From NCBI RefSeq assembly GCF_900078755.1, contig NZ_FKIH01000040.1: DNA of 64,000 nt, one strand, 5' to 3'. The DNA comes from Ichthyocystis sparus (GTDB lineage Bacteria > Pseudomonadota > Gammaproteobacteria > Burkholderiales > 2013Ark19i). The notes under the pieces are model-generated. The model had not been told where the DNA came from. It made no database searches and saw only the letters and a program-made list of their open reading frames with translations. The translations under genes were made by a program, and so were the position numbers. This document shows positions 48,001 through 57,505 of this stretch, one piece after another (position 1 is the stretch's first letter; each line of letters begins with the position of its first letter).

Positions 48001-48095
48001 AACGAACTTGATGATTGTACCTGTTTAGCTACATCATCTTGTACATCGTTACCACTCAGATTACTTGACTCGCTACTACTTAATTTCCGTTTCAT
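45084..48095 (-). CDS. Three-module A+C coiled-coil array protein, 1003 aa
   Basis: Intact; starts MKRKLSS with AAGGACT upstream. It has three modules: an unusual first one (about 41-130, LGMNPGEALVRGMFHNTP), a typical module 1 (about 155-250, LGMNPGEALFRGMFHGTP) and a typical module 2 (about 290-385, LGMTPGERLLRGMFYGTQ). It has no WQ repeat. The motif TVTVIDSEEES follows at about 390, and a second Ser/Glu stretch ASETESVTESEEGG lies near 490. The helix combines a full type A segment (about 540-800) with a basic linker and a complete type C block (about 895-1003, REIRAGRVISGATASEIEEKK). It is the clearest link between types A and C. Function unknown; it may be close to an ancestral full-length form or may be a fusion. 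Confidence 0.88.
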   Translation of the reverse strand: MKRKLSSSESSNLSGNDVQDDVAKQVQSSSSLEQITDSSEECVRLTPSLALALGMNPGEALVRGMFHNTPMASVVSDLVDKMLKAHGDLVLGGVTIPGLGDDLDEDDFIRSNERLIEALMDSAEAPDVVQMDGADTRGQSSSAQGHGSATLGAEVGFVLEPHLALSLGMNPGEALFRGMFHGTPQVSRVSALVAQLLNRQEVLLRHGTGEGTSSATQRSATEVADLIESNAITIRALMDSTEEPTFTAAPELHGHVQDSTEAVVEVSTNNQVPISAPEQSFTSSEEGFMLLAPDLASALGMTPGERLLRGMFYGTQQSNVVLEIVGQLLALREDLLRSQALEEANVAIQEGIGLDCETTAVLIATNEKLLQALVASIEEPSFTALSTVTVIDSEEESVKRLEEERSVKTGNENILIMAEEELANVERRRQKDKKIKEAGKIKKKRAKAEEKSEIMRKEPAEEIKALMDRVGAPTATIVSSTLVPIASETESVTESEEGGNQRLTRSESIPEREEQKEETEMDLSTAKLRAANLKEVKNVVRVGTIKPKVATLSNLREINRELRAVEDKKKKIRSVLETGSSNAQEMRIELEKVRSRKRKIGIIRAGENAVDIEEVRAKQLEIELELERVRKKAGEVGSLEQKLDTLLAKKVELEIKGASVKEINKVKTSQMKVDARLVDSRAMVERARELGIELDRLIERELFLERRVSTGEEVNPELSRLSGIAEAEESEEKIDLELELARVRVREIELELSIELESLVAMEIELKEARRIVKNREKALKKKLCKDPEKLKRKEIAKKIRETRAEIEAAEEKKAKAEKRQREIETKQRKKLEEGAARKKSKMEEAKRMKALLGERSAKMRRELAEEKEIEMKIRLLELELEEARKSEKSGKIEEEKVEGITKLELELAGVITREQDLSTELNRVRTRATNLCREIRAGRVISGATASEIEEKKSKLKGLSRSRSLERITEIKLEIELSKARVRARRLVLKLDKLRAREQGQD

Positions 48096-49505
48096 TGCTA
48101 CGCAGTCCTTATTTTTAATTTAAGATACTTTTTTGGAACACATGTGACCTACGCTAATGAAAAATATTCTCAACAAAAATGCAAGCTCACGTACATATAA
48201 AAAAATAACTTTGTTAACTACAAAGGCATGGTCTACATCAGCTGGTTTTGACAATGCCTAAGCAGCATATACTTAGCATGCTGAGTTGGTATTTCTTTTT
48301 TCAACTAGCACTGTCACCTAACTAGCACTGTCACCTATACATTAGGTTGAGTTGTTGCAATTACCTCTTCAGGCTTGCTGATAGTAGTATTACGAGATTT
48401 TATTAATTTGCGTAGTATTCTCAATCTTACAAATCTAATTAAAACTAAAAACTGTAATTTATTTGATACTTATGTAGCATATTTTTCATGTAATTATTTT
48501 AAGAAAAGTAATTGCACCTTTTGTTCATAATATTTTAATACATAAAATATACCTATATCTAATAGTACCAACAGTAAATTAATCCATCTTTAACTAATCT
48601 TTGCTTCAGTATCTAAAGTTGAACGATTGTACCTACACTCTAATGAATATGGCTTTGTACTCTGATTAGTTGTTTGTTGCTCCTGTAATGCAAATAGGTC
48701 GGTAGAACTCCACTAACTACTAGTGCAGTTTCACTGGTATATGTAACTGTTGGTACGGTGGATAATAATTAAACACCATTAATTGCCTCTTTTTAGTGAT
48801 ATTATTCTATCTTTTGCATCAACTAATGTAGTTATTGCTAGCTGCTCGTATCTCTTATTCTATAATCTCCTGCTCAGGTATTACTTTCAAAATAATTACA
48901 ATTGACACTAATCATTATTAGTGAAGCAAGAGTGTGTGAACGTACCCATTCTTTAATAGGCAATGCCCCAATACTGCACTCTAAAAGTAAATTTAACAAA
49001 CACAGAAGTATTGTTTTAATAGTGTTTTTGTTGATGTGTGAGTTACCCCATTTGCGTGCTATGATTAGAATACCAAAGAAACGGCAGCCCAAAATAATAT
49101 AAAAAACTAATTATCGATACACTATTTTATGCTAGATAAACGCTGCCTAGATAATATAATATATGCTAGCGTATAAATTAAGAACTTTATCTGTATGCTA
49201 AACATAGTATCTACCGCGTACAAAACTTCTTAGTTTTACTGGGAATAGAAAGCACCCATAAGAAAGATTAATATTCCTTGCTAGCTATTGTAGGAGGTAG
49301 GTGAGATAAACTCTCTACTAATTTGTCGATACTAGTTGCACTGATTAAACTAATGTTTCTATCACTCTTCATATCTATTACTTTTTTAGTACTTCTCCCA
49401 ATAATGATCATTGGATTCTATAGAAAGATCGTTATAGCTAGCTTTAGTACTGCAGTTATTATCCCACTTACCGTGTTGTGGTAGGTGCTACTTGATTCAT
49501 TTAAT
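48096..49505. other. Shortened array spacer
   Basis: Lacks part of the leader (direct passage from the AAGGACT region to TTTAATTTAAGATAC) and most late blocks. The conserved block is at 48277-48350 with an internal 17-bp duplication. No gene seen. Confidence 0.65.
48277..48350 (-). promoter_or_regulatory. Conserved upstream block, copy 12, internally duplicated
   Basis: Starts about 182 bp upstream of the ATG at 48095. The 17-bp unit aactagcactgtcacct is present twice (48303-48319, 48320-48336). Confidence 0.4.
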
Positions 49506-49510
49506 GCAAC

Positions 49511-49654
49511 CTACCCTACCAATTCTTTCGCTGCTACTACTTCATCTGTTTTCTTTTTTTTGTTATCACTCTTCTTGCTACTTAATGCTACTATCACTTC
49601 TGATTTTGCTTGCAGCATTCTTCTTTCAGACACCTCAGACCTCGTGAATTCCAT
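49511..49654 (-). CDS. Small basic protein downstream of a type B gene, 47 aa
   Basis: Begins MEFTRSEVSERRMLQAKSEV, continues IVAL and a Lys-rich run, and ends with TAG at 49511. It is the open counterpart of the 66-residue frame at 25072-25272, and both follow a type B gene on the same strand. Here the gap to the upstream stop is about 180 bp and contains broken C-terminal coding. Similarity in two places supports past or present coding; expression is unproven. Confidence 0.4.
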   Translation of the reverse strand: MEFTRSEVSERRMLQAKSEVIVALSSKKSDNKKKKTDEVVAAKELVG

Positions 49655-49833
49655 AAGTAATTATTTACTCCTCTCACCTATCTCTTTTGCCTTCAATATT
49701 GCCACCGCTCTCCTCTTCTTTTTCTGATTCTTGTATTACCACCTCTCTTTTGCTGCTCCAGGTAAGTTAGTTGCCCGATTCTCTCTCTTCTCTCGCCATC
49801 TCTGATCCTCCTAGTACTCGGCTCTTGCCATTT

Positions 49834-52149
49834 TCATTTCCTCTTCCCTGCCTCCCTTGCAGCCATCTCCGTGATTTCGGACACTAGAGATAGCATTCTC
49901 TTCTCTATCTCTATCTTTTTTAATATCATTTTTCCTAACCATAGCCTTAACTCCAGTTCTAGCTCTCGCACTCTCGCCCTTAACCCCTCTAATCTCAGCA
50001 TTAGCTCTAGTTCTCTATTGCCTAATTCCGTTTTTGCTTCCCTTTTTAATCTATTCATCTCTATTCCTCTCCTCTCTCTATCTATAGTTGCCTCTACTGT
50101 TACCCTTCCCTCTATCAATTCTCTCAGCTCTAGCTCTATATCTGTACTTCTCCCGGTTGATGCTATCTTTACCTTTAATTCAGCTAGATCCATCTCTATT
50201 TTTACTTCTCTCTTTCTCACTTTATCTAGTTCTTCCTTATTTGCACCTGTTTTTTCTAGATTTAGCTCTTTTTTTACTGTCGCCTCTAGCTCTTTTTCTA
50301 GATCTTTAATCTTTACTTCTCTTTCTATTGCTGTTTTTAGACTTCCCCTTACTCTTGCCTCCTTAATTCTTAGACACTCTATCTCTGCTGCAGCCTTTCT
50401 TGCTCCCGCTTGCTCCAATTCTTTAAATCTCCTTCTCGCTTCATCTAGCTCTTTCTCCATTTCTTGCAGTTCTTCTAATCTCGGTTCTGCTACTACTCTA
50501 CTTAATTCTAGCTCGGTTGCTTTCACCATCCTTAGCTCTTTCGCCATATCTGTTTTTACCGATCTTAATGATCCCGTTGCCCCCATACTTTCTATACCTT
50601 TTTCTACTTTCCTTTTTGCTATCTCTAGCACTGACTCTCTGCGTGTAGCTGCACTTATAGCCGCTCCTATCTCTCTTTCTCGTCTCTTCGCCGCTGCCAC
50701 TTCCCCTTTTTTTCTCAGTTCTTCTCTTTTTTCTTGCTCCATCATTTTTATTCTGGCTTCCGATCTCGCCAATCTCCTACTTCTTGCTTCTTCCAATTCC
50801 GCTAGTGATTTTTCTTCCTCTTCCGATTCTGTTTCAGATTCTTCTACTGTTGTAGGCGCTGTCACTGAAGGCATTTCTATGCTAGCTATGAGAGCTTGTA
50901 ATAATTCTCTGTTAGTTTCTATAAGAGAATCGGTATCTTCTAAAGTAAGTCCAATCCCTCCTTGGGCTGTAGCATCAGTCCTTCCTAGTTCATGATTGCG
51001 CAACAAATCTTCCTGGATTGCTGAAAGTTGACTTATCATTTCTAAAACAAGACTAGATTGTGAAGAGCCATAAAACATACCTTTACGTAGTATTTGACCA
51101 GGTTGCATTCCCAGAGATTGTGCTAGATATGGTGCCAACATGAACCCCTCATCAGGTCCTATCTTACTCTGTACTGGTGCACTTGGCGCTTGTTCGTGCG
51201 AGATACCTACATCTTCTGTTACCACTGCCGGTTCTGTTGTAGATGAAGGTGCTTCTATGCTACTCATCAGAGCTAGTATTAATTCTTCATTAGTTGCTAT
51301 AAGAGAATCATTATCTTCGCAATCAATGTAAGTTCCTTCTGGGATTAAACCAGCTCTTTTCAGTTCTTGATTGCGCAACAAATCTCCCCGAATTTCTGAA
51401 AATTGACTTACTATTCCCGAAACAACAGCAGACTGTGGAGTACCATGAAACATACCCTTACGTAGTGTTTGACCAGGTTGCATTCCCAGAGATTGTGCTA
51501 GACATGGTGCCAACATGAACCCCTCGTCAGGTTCTATCCTACTCTGTCCTGGTTCTTGCCAATAGATAGCATCTGCAACCTGTTCTGCCTCTGGTGCACT
51601 TGGTCCTGGTTCTTGCCAATAGATAGCATCTGTAACTTGTGCTGCCTCTGGTGCACTTGGTCCCGGTGCTTGCCAATGTGTAGTATCCCCAACTTCCACT
51701 ACCACTGTCGGTGCCACTTGAAGCTGAGATGCTTCTATGCTATGAAATCGAGGAGCTTCTATGCTGTCCAGAAGCGCTCGTATCATTCTCTCATTAGCGG
51801 CCATAAGAGAAGAATCATGATAGCTATTGCTAGATTGTGTGGCAGAACTAGTTCCCTCTCCTGATGCACGACTAACTAGTACTTCATGTTTTTCTAAAAG
51901 TTGAGCTGCTAAACTCGATACAAGAGTAGCTTGCGGGGTACCGTAGAACATACTTCGAAATATCACGTCACCGGGACGCATTCCCAGTGATTGTGCTAAA
52001 TGTGAAGTTAATATAAACCCTCCTACACCAGAGGAGTCTGTACTTTGTTCTAACGCTAATGCACCCAACTGTTGTGTCCGCTCATCCGCACCACCTTGAC
52101 CGTAGTTATCCTTCTCATGGCTGCTTGCGCTACCTAATTTTCGTTTCAT
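49834..52149 (-). CDS. Three-module type B array protein, 771 aa
   Basis: Starts MKRKLGSASS, with AAGGAAC upstream of the ATG. Modules: 1 (about 44-135, LGMRPGDVIFRSMFYGTP); 2 (about 210-305, LGMQPGQTLRKGMFHGTP); 3 (about 325-420, LGMQPGQILRKGMFYGSS). Modules 2 and 3 are more alike than either is to module 1, so the third came from duplication of the second. Between 1 and 2 lie three long-period units (YWQEPGPSAPEAEQVADAI). After module 3 comes APTTVEESETESEEEE, then type B helix (about 450-755, LELELRLWLGKMIL). It ends at MAAREAGKRK. C-terminal homology seems to continue, frame-broken, beyond the stop toward 49680. Function unknown. Confidence 0.88.
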   Translation of the reverse strand: MKRKLGSASSHEKDNYGQGGADERTQQLGALALEQSTDSSGVGGFILTSHLAQSLGMRPGDVIFRSMFYGTPQATLVSSLAAQLLEKHEVLVSRASGEGTSSATQSSNSYHDSSLMAANERMIRALLDSIEAPRFHSIEASQLQVAPTVVVEVGDTTHWQAPGPSAPEAAQVTDAIYWQEPGPSAPEAEQVADAIYWQEPGQSRIEPDEGFMLAPCLAQSLGMQPGQTLRKGMFHGTPQSAVVSGIVSQFSEIRGDLLRNQELKRAGLIPEGTYIDCEDNDSLIATNEELILALMSSIEAPSSTTEPAVVTEDVGISHEQAPSAPVQSKIGPDEGFMLAPYLAQSLGMQPGQILRKGMFYGSSQSSLVLEMISQLSAIQEDLLRNHELGRTDATAQGGIGLTLEDTDSLIETNRELLQALIASIEMPSVTAPTTVEESETESEEEEKSLAELEEARSRRLARSEARIKMMEQEKREELRKKGEVAAAKRREREIGAAISAATRRESVLEIAKRKVEKGIESMGATGSLRSVKTDMAKELRMVKATELELSRVVAEPRLEELQEMEKELDEARRRFKELEQAGARKAAAEIECLRIKEARVRGSLKTAIEREVKIKDLEKELEATVKKELNLEKTGANKEELDKVRKREVKIEMDLAELKVKIASTGRSTDIELELRELIEGRVTVEATIDRERRGIEMNRLKREAKTELGNRELELMLRLEGLRARVRELELELRLWLGKMILKKIEIEKRMLSLVSEITEMAAREAGKRK
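51545..51690 (-). repeat. Long-period coding repeat (YWQEPGPSAPEAEQV), about 3 copies
   Basis: Units of about 57 bp with the WQxPGPSAPEA core; the same period class as the 57-bp repeat of the 57505 gene. Confidence 0.8.
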
Positions 52150-54030
52150 TGTTATAGGTTCCTTGTCTTTCTTCTTCTACTTATATACACGATGTACACA
52201 AACCGTCCTACAGTCAATATCAAGCCTGTTTTTTTGATCTGATATACCTTATAAAAATATCCACAACATCCACAACAAAAATCCGAGTCCACAAAAAATA
52301 ATTTTGTAAATTACATATGCATAGCGCCTATTAGGCAACTTTAATCACACCTAAGCGTATACACTTGCTGTGCGGGCTGGTACAAGCTCTCTTTCAACTA
52401 GTATTGACACCTACATTAGGTTGTCAGTTACTGCAATTATTTTTACAAACTCTTACTGATGGTAATATTTAGAGTCTTTATTAACTAGTGTGGTTTCCTC
52501 GATTTTTAAATCCAATTAATAAATACAACAGCCAAAAATGTAATTCATTTGATATTTTGTGTAATTTTGAAAATTTTTTATGTAAGTTTTAAGTATGAGT
52601 AAGTAGTAAGTAAATTATTATTTATTTATGTAATATATCTGTGTCTAATAGCATCAACAGCAAGTTAGTTCATTTTCAGCTAATTTTGCTTCAGTATCTA
52701 AAGCGAAATGACTGTACCTACTCAAAGCATATGGACTTACACTCTGACTAATTGTCTATTGATTCTATAATGCAACTAGGTTCATCACAAAATTACTAAC
52801 TACCGACGAAGTCTAACCGGAGTATGTAATTGTTAGTATGATTGATAATAATTAAAACCCCAGTGATTATTAATTTCCTCTTTTAAGTGATATCATCCTG
52901 CTTTCCTATGGCAAATGCATGAGATTACCACCAGTTACTATTCTTCTATACTCCCTTGTTTAGGTGTCTTTTTATAGGACAACTGCGGCCTATACCGAAC
53001 ATTATTAATGGAGTAGTTGTGAGTGAATATGCCAGTTTTTGAATAAGCAACCACTCAATACTGTTCTTGATAGAATAATTTAACAGACACAACAATATTA
53101 CAATACTGTTTTAACAATGTATTTGTTAATACATGAACAACCCCATCTGTGTACTTAGGCAGAAAGCAACTCAAATCAATACAAAAAAACCAATCATCAG
53201 CATTATACTTTATACCAGATAAACTTACTAAGTAGTAATGGTATGTTTTTACTCTGCTAATAATTTTTGTGTTGCTTCTAATTTGCCAATCATGATCTAT
53301 CTCATCCACGTCCGTCTAGTATTTTGACTAGATGAAGCTGGCGGCATATTACTTATTGCCACAGCTTTACCTATTGTAAATAAAATACTAGATAATCTAT
53401 ATCTACAATGTCGAATTTATTATTCCAAAAGACTGAGGTTATTGTGACAGAACTAATAAAGCTGCATTTAACAGTTTTGTTCTATTTTAATTAGCAAGAA
53501 TATTGCTTGTTTCTTCTACTGATTTATATTAAATCGTTGATATTGGGTTTACTGATTGAACTACTGTTTCTGTTACCCTTTATATCCATTAATCCATTAC
53601 TTTTTTTATTACTTCTGCTGGTAATGCTTATGTCATTGATGATTTTCTATGCTTCACATGGAAGTTGTTCGCCAATAATGATTTATTAAACCCTATAGGA
53701 GGATTACCATAGCTGTTTTATGATTCAGTACTGCATTCATTGTCCCACCGTGCTTATGGCATGGATCTCATGAATTTCCAATTTGCTCCTCTAATACGTT
53801 AACAGTGCACTATGCGTTTATACAAAACGCACCACTAGCAGTGTGCTGTGCCCGGATATTGTTGCTTTTGTATACTTTTTTTGTACCTATAATCTTCTTC
53901 CATTATTACTTCGTGTTAGCACATATCTGGTATGCAAAGAAAAGAACATTTGCTATGATCTTCTCATTGTCCTTTCCTTTTCTTCTGCCAATTATCTTGC
54001 TGTTGCTATTTCCTGTGTTTTCTTTTTTTA
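52150..54030. other. Array spacer, no gene seen
   Basis: Conserved block at 52366-52427, standard middle blocks, then a late part typical of type B units (GGAAGTTGTTCGCC...GATTTATTAAACCCTATAGGAGG; GCACTATGCG...). It ends in a broken copy of the FTR small ORF around 54030-54115. Confidence 0.65.
52366..52427 (-). promoter_or_regulatory. Conserved upstream block, copy 13
   Basis: Starts about 217 bp upstream of the ATG at 52149. Confidence 0.35.
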
Positions 54031-54169
54031 TTATTACTCTTTCTTGCTAATGCTGCTATCACTTACGATTTCGATTGCAGCGTCCTTTCAGGCGACTCTG
54101 GTATCGTCGAATCTAATAAGTAATTCTCTACTCCTCTCATATCATATATCGCTTTTGCTTCCAATATCA

Positions 54170-57100
54170 TCACTGTTTTTCTCCTTCTTCTCCTGATCTT
54201 ATATTGCTGCCACTTTTGGTTGATATCTCAGGTGTTGCTGTGTCGCTCGCTTCTTTCTCTGCTCTTGCTATATCTAGCTTTTTAGCTATAATTTTACCCA
54301 GCCATAGTCCTAGTTCCAGCTCTAGTACTTTTATTCTCGTGCTTACTCCTTCTAATCTTAGCATTAGCTCTAGCTCTTCCTCTTCCAACTCCGCTCCTGC
54401 TTCCTTTTTTAATCTATCTAGCTCCATTTTCTTTTTTCCCTTATCTATACTTGCCTCTATCTCTTCCTTCTTTGCTATAATTTTACCTAGTTCTATCTCT
54501 AGATCACTTTCAGTCGTTGCTCTTAATTTCACTAGATTTGCCTCTATATTAGCTTTTTTAGTTCTTACTTCACCTAGCTCTTTCTCACTTTTGCCTTTCT
54601 CCAAATTTATTTCTCTCATTTCTAATAACTTCAGCCATTTTTCTAGATTTATCACTTTTGTTTCTCTTGCCATTGCTCCTTTTAGATTTCTCCTCATTTT
54701 TCTCTCTTTAATCACTAGGTAATCCATCGCTACTGAGATCTCTCCTACCCCAGCTTGTTCTAGTTCTTTATATCTCGCTTTTGCTTTATTTAGCTCTTTC
54801 TCCATTTCTTGCAGTTTTTCTAACCTCGGTTCTGCCACTACTCTCCTTAGTTCTCTCTCTTTTGTTTTCATCATCTCATCTATTCTTTTTGAGCTTAATG
54901 ACCCCATCGCCTCTAACTTTTCCATACTTTCTTTTACTTTATTTTTCACTTTCTCTAGATCTGCCTTCCTACACATAGCTATATTTAGATTTGTCTCTGT
55001 ATCTGTCTTTGTTTTTGTCTTTGTCTCTGTCTTTGTCTTTTTTGTCTTTGTCTCTGTCTCTGTCTCTGTCTCTGTCTCTGTCTCTTTTCCTAGCACTCGA
55101 GATGCCATTTTCTTCTCTGCCCTTATCTTTTCCGCTGTAATTTTACTCAACCATATTCCTAACTCTAGTTCTAACATTTTTACACTCGCTTTTATCCCCT
55201 CTAATCTCAGCATTAGCCCTAACTCTCTCTCGCCTAATTCCGCTTTTGCCTCCTTTTTAAATTCATTTAGCTCTATTTCTTTTTTCTCTCTATCTATCTT
55301 TTTATCTATCTCTTTCTTTTTCATTATAAGTTTATCCAGCTCCAGCTGCAGTTCTAGACTTCCCCCAGTTGTGGCTCTTAATCTCACTATATCTTTCTCT
55401 ATCCTAGTCTTTTTCATTCTTACTCTATCTATCTCTTTCTCACTTGTCCCTTTCTCTGTATCTAGTTCTATCGTTACTAATCGCAGCTCTTCCTCCAGAT
55501 TTTTCACTCTCATTTCTCTTGCCCTTGCTTCTTGCAGATCTCTCCTTACTTTTGTCTCCCTAGTTACTAGGTAATCCATTTCTACTGAGGCCTCTCTTGC
55601 TCCGGCTTGTTCTAGTTCCTTATATCTCTTTCTTGCTTTATTTAGCTCTTCCTCCATTTCTTGCCGGTTTTTTGGCATTGTTTCTGGCACTACTCTTCTT
55701 AGTTCTTCCTCCTTTTTGTTCATCACCTCTATATCTCTTCCTCCTGAGCCTAATGATCCTATTGTCTCTAACTTTCTTATACTTTCTCTTACTTTGTTTT
55801 TCACTCTCTCTAGCTCTGCCTCTCTGCATACAGCCACACCTAGAGCCGTCTCTATCTCTTCTTCTCGACTCTTCACTATTGCCTCTTTCTCCCTTGCTGC
55901 TGCCTCTTTCTTCCTTGCTGCTGCCTCTTTCTTCCTTGCTGCTGCTTCTTCCTTCCTTGCTGCTGCCTCTTTCTTCCTTGCTGCTGCCTCTTTCTCCCTT
56001 GTTGCTGCCTCCCTCTCTTTCTTTCTAAGTTTTTCTTTTTCTTTTTCTAGACTCTTCATTGCTGCCTCTTCCTCTTTCTTTCTAAGTTTTTCTTTTCTTT
56101 TTTGTTCTTTTTCTAGATTTTTCATTGCCGCTTCTTTCCACTTCTGTCTTTGTTTTTCCGCTTTCAATTTCTTTTTTATTGCACTCATTAACTGTGCCTT
56201 TATTTCCCTTCGTAATCTCGTTTGCTCTCTATTTTGTTTCTTCTTTAATTCTTTCTCCCTTCGCGATCTCACTTTCTCTATATTTTGTTTCTTCTCTAAC
56301 TCTAGAATTTTTACTATTGCTCCCACTGTGGGTACTTCTATGCTACCCATCAGAGCTCCTATTAACTCTTCGTTAGTTGCTATAAGATCAGCAGTATCTC
56401 CGCAACCAGCGCTAAGTTCCTCTTGGATTGCACCAGATCTTTCTGATTCTTGATTACGCAATAAATCTTCTCTAATTTCGTAAAGTTGACCTACCATATC
56501 TAAAATGACATTGGATTGAGGAGTATTACAAAACATACCTCGACGTAGCACCTGATTAGGTTGCATTCCCAGCTTCAATGCTAAATCTGGTGCCAACATG
56601 AACCCCCCATTAGAGTCTTCGGTATCATACCCTGGTGCATTTGGCACTTGCCAATATGCGGCACCTACATCCCCCATTACTACTGCTTCTGGTGCACCTG
56701 GGGCTTGACAATACGCAGTATCTACATTTCCCATTGCCACTGCTTCTGGTGCGCCCGGAGCTTGCCAATACGCAGTATCATCCACATTCCTCATTACTAC
56801 TGCTTCTGGTGCGCCCGGAGCTTGCCAATACGCAGTATCTACATTCCTCATTACCACTGCTTCTGATGCACCTGGAGCTTGATAATACGTAGTATCTACA
56901 TTCCTCATTACCACTGCTTCTGATGCACCTGGAGCTTGATAATACGTAGTATCTACATTTCCCATTACCACTGCTTCTGGTGCACCTGGAGCTTGCCAAT
57001 ACGCAGTACCTACATCCCCCATTACCACTGCTTCTGATGCACCTGGAGCTTGCCAATATGTAGCATCACTTTCTTCTACTACCACCTCCGGTACTGCTGC

Positions 57101-57505
57101 AAATGGAGGTGCTTCTACACTATCCAGAAGAGCTCGTATTGTCGCCTCGCTGGAGGCAATAGTATTATAGTTGCTGCTAGATTGGACGGCAGAACTAGTT
57201 CCCTCTCCTAGTTCATGGCGAAGCAGCTCTTCATGCTTGCTTAAAAGTTGCGCTGCTAAACTTGATACACGAGAAGCCTGTGGGGTGCCATAAAACATAC
57301 TTCGAAATAACATTTCGCCAGGTTGCATCCCCAACGATAGTGCTAAATGTGGCGCTAACAATAACCCCCCTGCCTCAGAAGATAATGGGTTTTGTTCTAA
57401 TTCTAATGCACTTGACGGTTGTACCCGCTCATCCACACTACCTTGCCCATAGTCACTCTCATGACCACTTGTTTCACCACTTGTGTTACTTAATTTTCGT
57501 TTCAT
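54170..57505 (-). CDS. Double type B coiled-coil array protein, 1111 aa
   Basis: Longest member, starting MKRKLSN with AAGGACT upstream. Layout: module 1 (about 45-135, LGMQPGEMLFRSMFYGTP); about eight 19-residue repeats (YWQAPGAPEAVVMGNVDTA; about 147-290); module 2 (about 298-390, LGMQPNQVLRRGMFCNTP); a very long Lys/Glu/Ala helix including KKEAAAR units (about 395-545); a first type B block (about 550-820); a low-complexity TETETE/TKTKT linker (about 822-845); a second type B block (about 848-1090); and a short tail. The two B blocks align from KVKNKVxESxxKLExxGSL to LELELGxWLxKI, so the second arose by internal duplication or unequal crossover. No SUMO-motif-like sequence follows module 2. 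Function unknown. Confidence 0.9.
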   Translation of the reverse strand: MKRKLSNTSGETSGHESDYGQGSVDERVQPSSALELEQNPLSSEAGGLLLAPHLALSLGMQPGEMLFRSMFYGTPQASRVSSLAAQLLSKHEELLRHELGEGTSSAVQSSSNYNTIASSEATIRALLDSVEAPPFAAVPEVVVEESDATYWQAPGASEAVVMGDVGTAYWQAPGAPEAVVMGNVDTTYYQAPGASEAVVMRNVDTTYYQAPGASEAVVMRNVDTAYWQAPGAPEAVVMRNVDDTAYWQAPGAPEAVAMGNVDTAYCQAPGAPEAVVMGDVGAAYWQVPNAPGYDTEDSNGGFMLAPDLALKLGMQPNQVLRRGMFCNTPQSNVILDMVGQLYEIREDLLRNQESERSGAIQEELSAGCGDTADLIATNEELIGALMGSIEVPTVGAIVKILELEKKQNIEKVRSRREKELKKKQNREQTRLRREIKAQLMSAIKKKLKAEKQRQKWKEAAMKNLEKEQKRKEKLRKKEEEAAMKSLEKEKEKLRKKEREAATREKEAAARKKEAAARKEEAAARKKEAAARKKEAAAREKEAIVKSREEEIETALGVAVCREAELERVKNKVRESIRKLETIGSLGSGGRDIEVMNKKEEELRRVVPETMPKNRQEMEEELNKARKRYKELEQAGAREASVEMDYLVTRETKVRRDLQEARAREMRVKNLEEELRLVTIELDTEKGTSEKEIDRVRMKKTRIEKDIVRLRATTGGSLELQLELDKLIMKKKEIDKKIDREKKEIELNEFKKEAKAELGERELGLMLRLEGIKASVKMLELELGIWLSKITAEKIRAEKKMASRVLGKETETETETETETKTKKTKTETKTKTKTDTETNLNIAMCRKADLEKVKNKVKESMEKLEAMGSLSSKRIDEMMKTKERELRRVVAEPRLEKLQEMEKELNKAKARYKELEQAGVGEISVAMDYLVIKERKMRRNLKGAMARETKVINLEKWLKLLEMREINLEKGKSEKELGEVRTKKANIEANLVKLRATTESDLEIELGKIIAKKEEIEASIDKGKKKMELDRLKKEAGAELEEEELELMLRLEGVSTRIKVLELELGLWLGKIIAKKLDIARAEKEASDTATPEISTKSGSNIRSGEEGEKQ
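55000..55090 (-). repeat. 6-bp coding repeat (TE/TK)n linker
   Basis: Tandem tctgtc and ttgtct hexamers encode alternating Thr-Glu and Thr-Lys exactly between the two duplicated helix blocks. Confidence 0.9.
55880..56015 (-). repeat. 21-bp coding repeat (KKEAAAR), about 6 copies
   Basis: The unit cctctttcttccttgctgctg encodes KKEAAAR. Regular E/K spacing and Ala content predict a rigid isolated helix. Confidence 0.9.
56630..57065 (-). repeat. 57-bp coding tandem repeat (YWQAPGAPEAVVMGNVDTA), about 8 copies
   Basis: Near-identical units; one carries an extra codon (NVDDTA). Trp is replaced by Tyr or Cys in three units (YYQAPG, YCQAPG). Confidence 0.9.
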
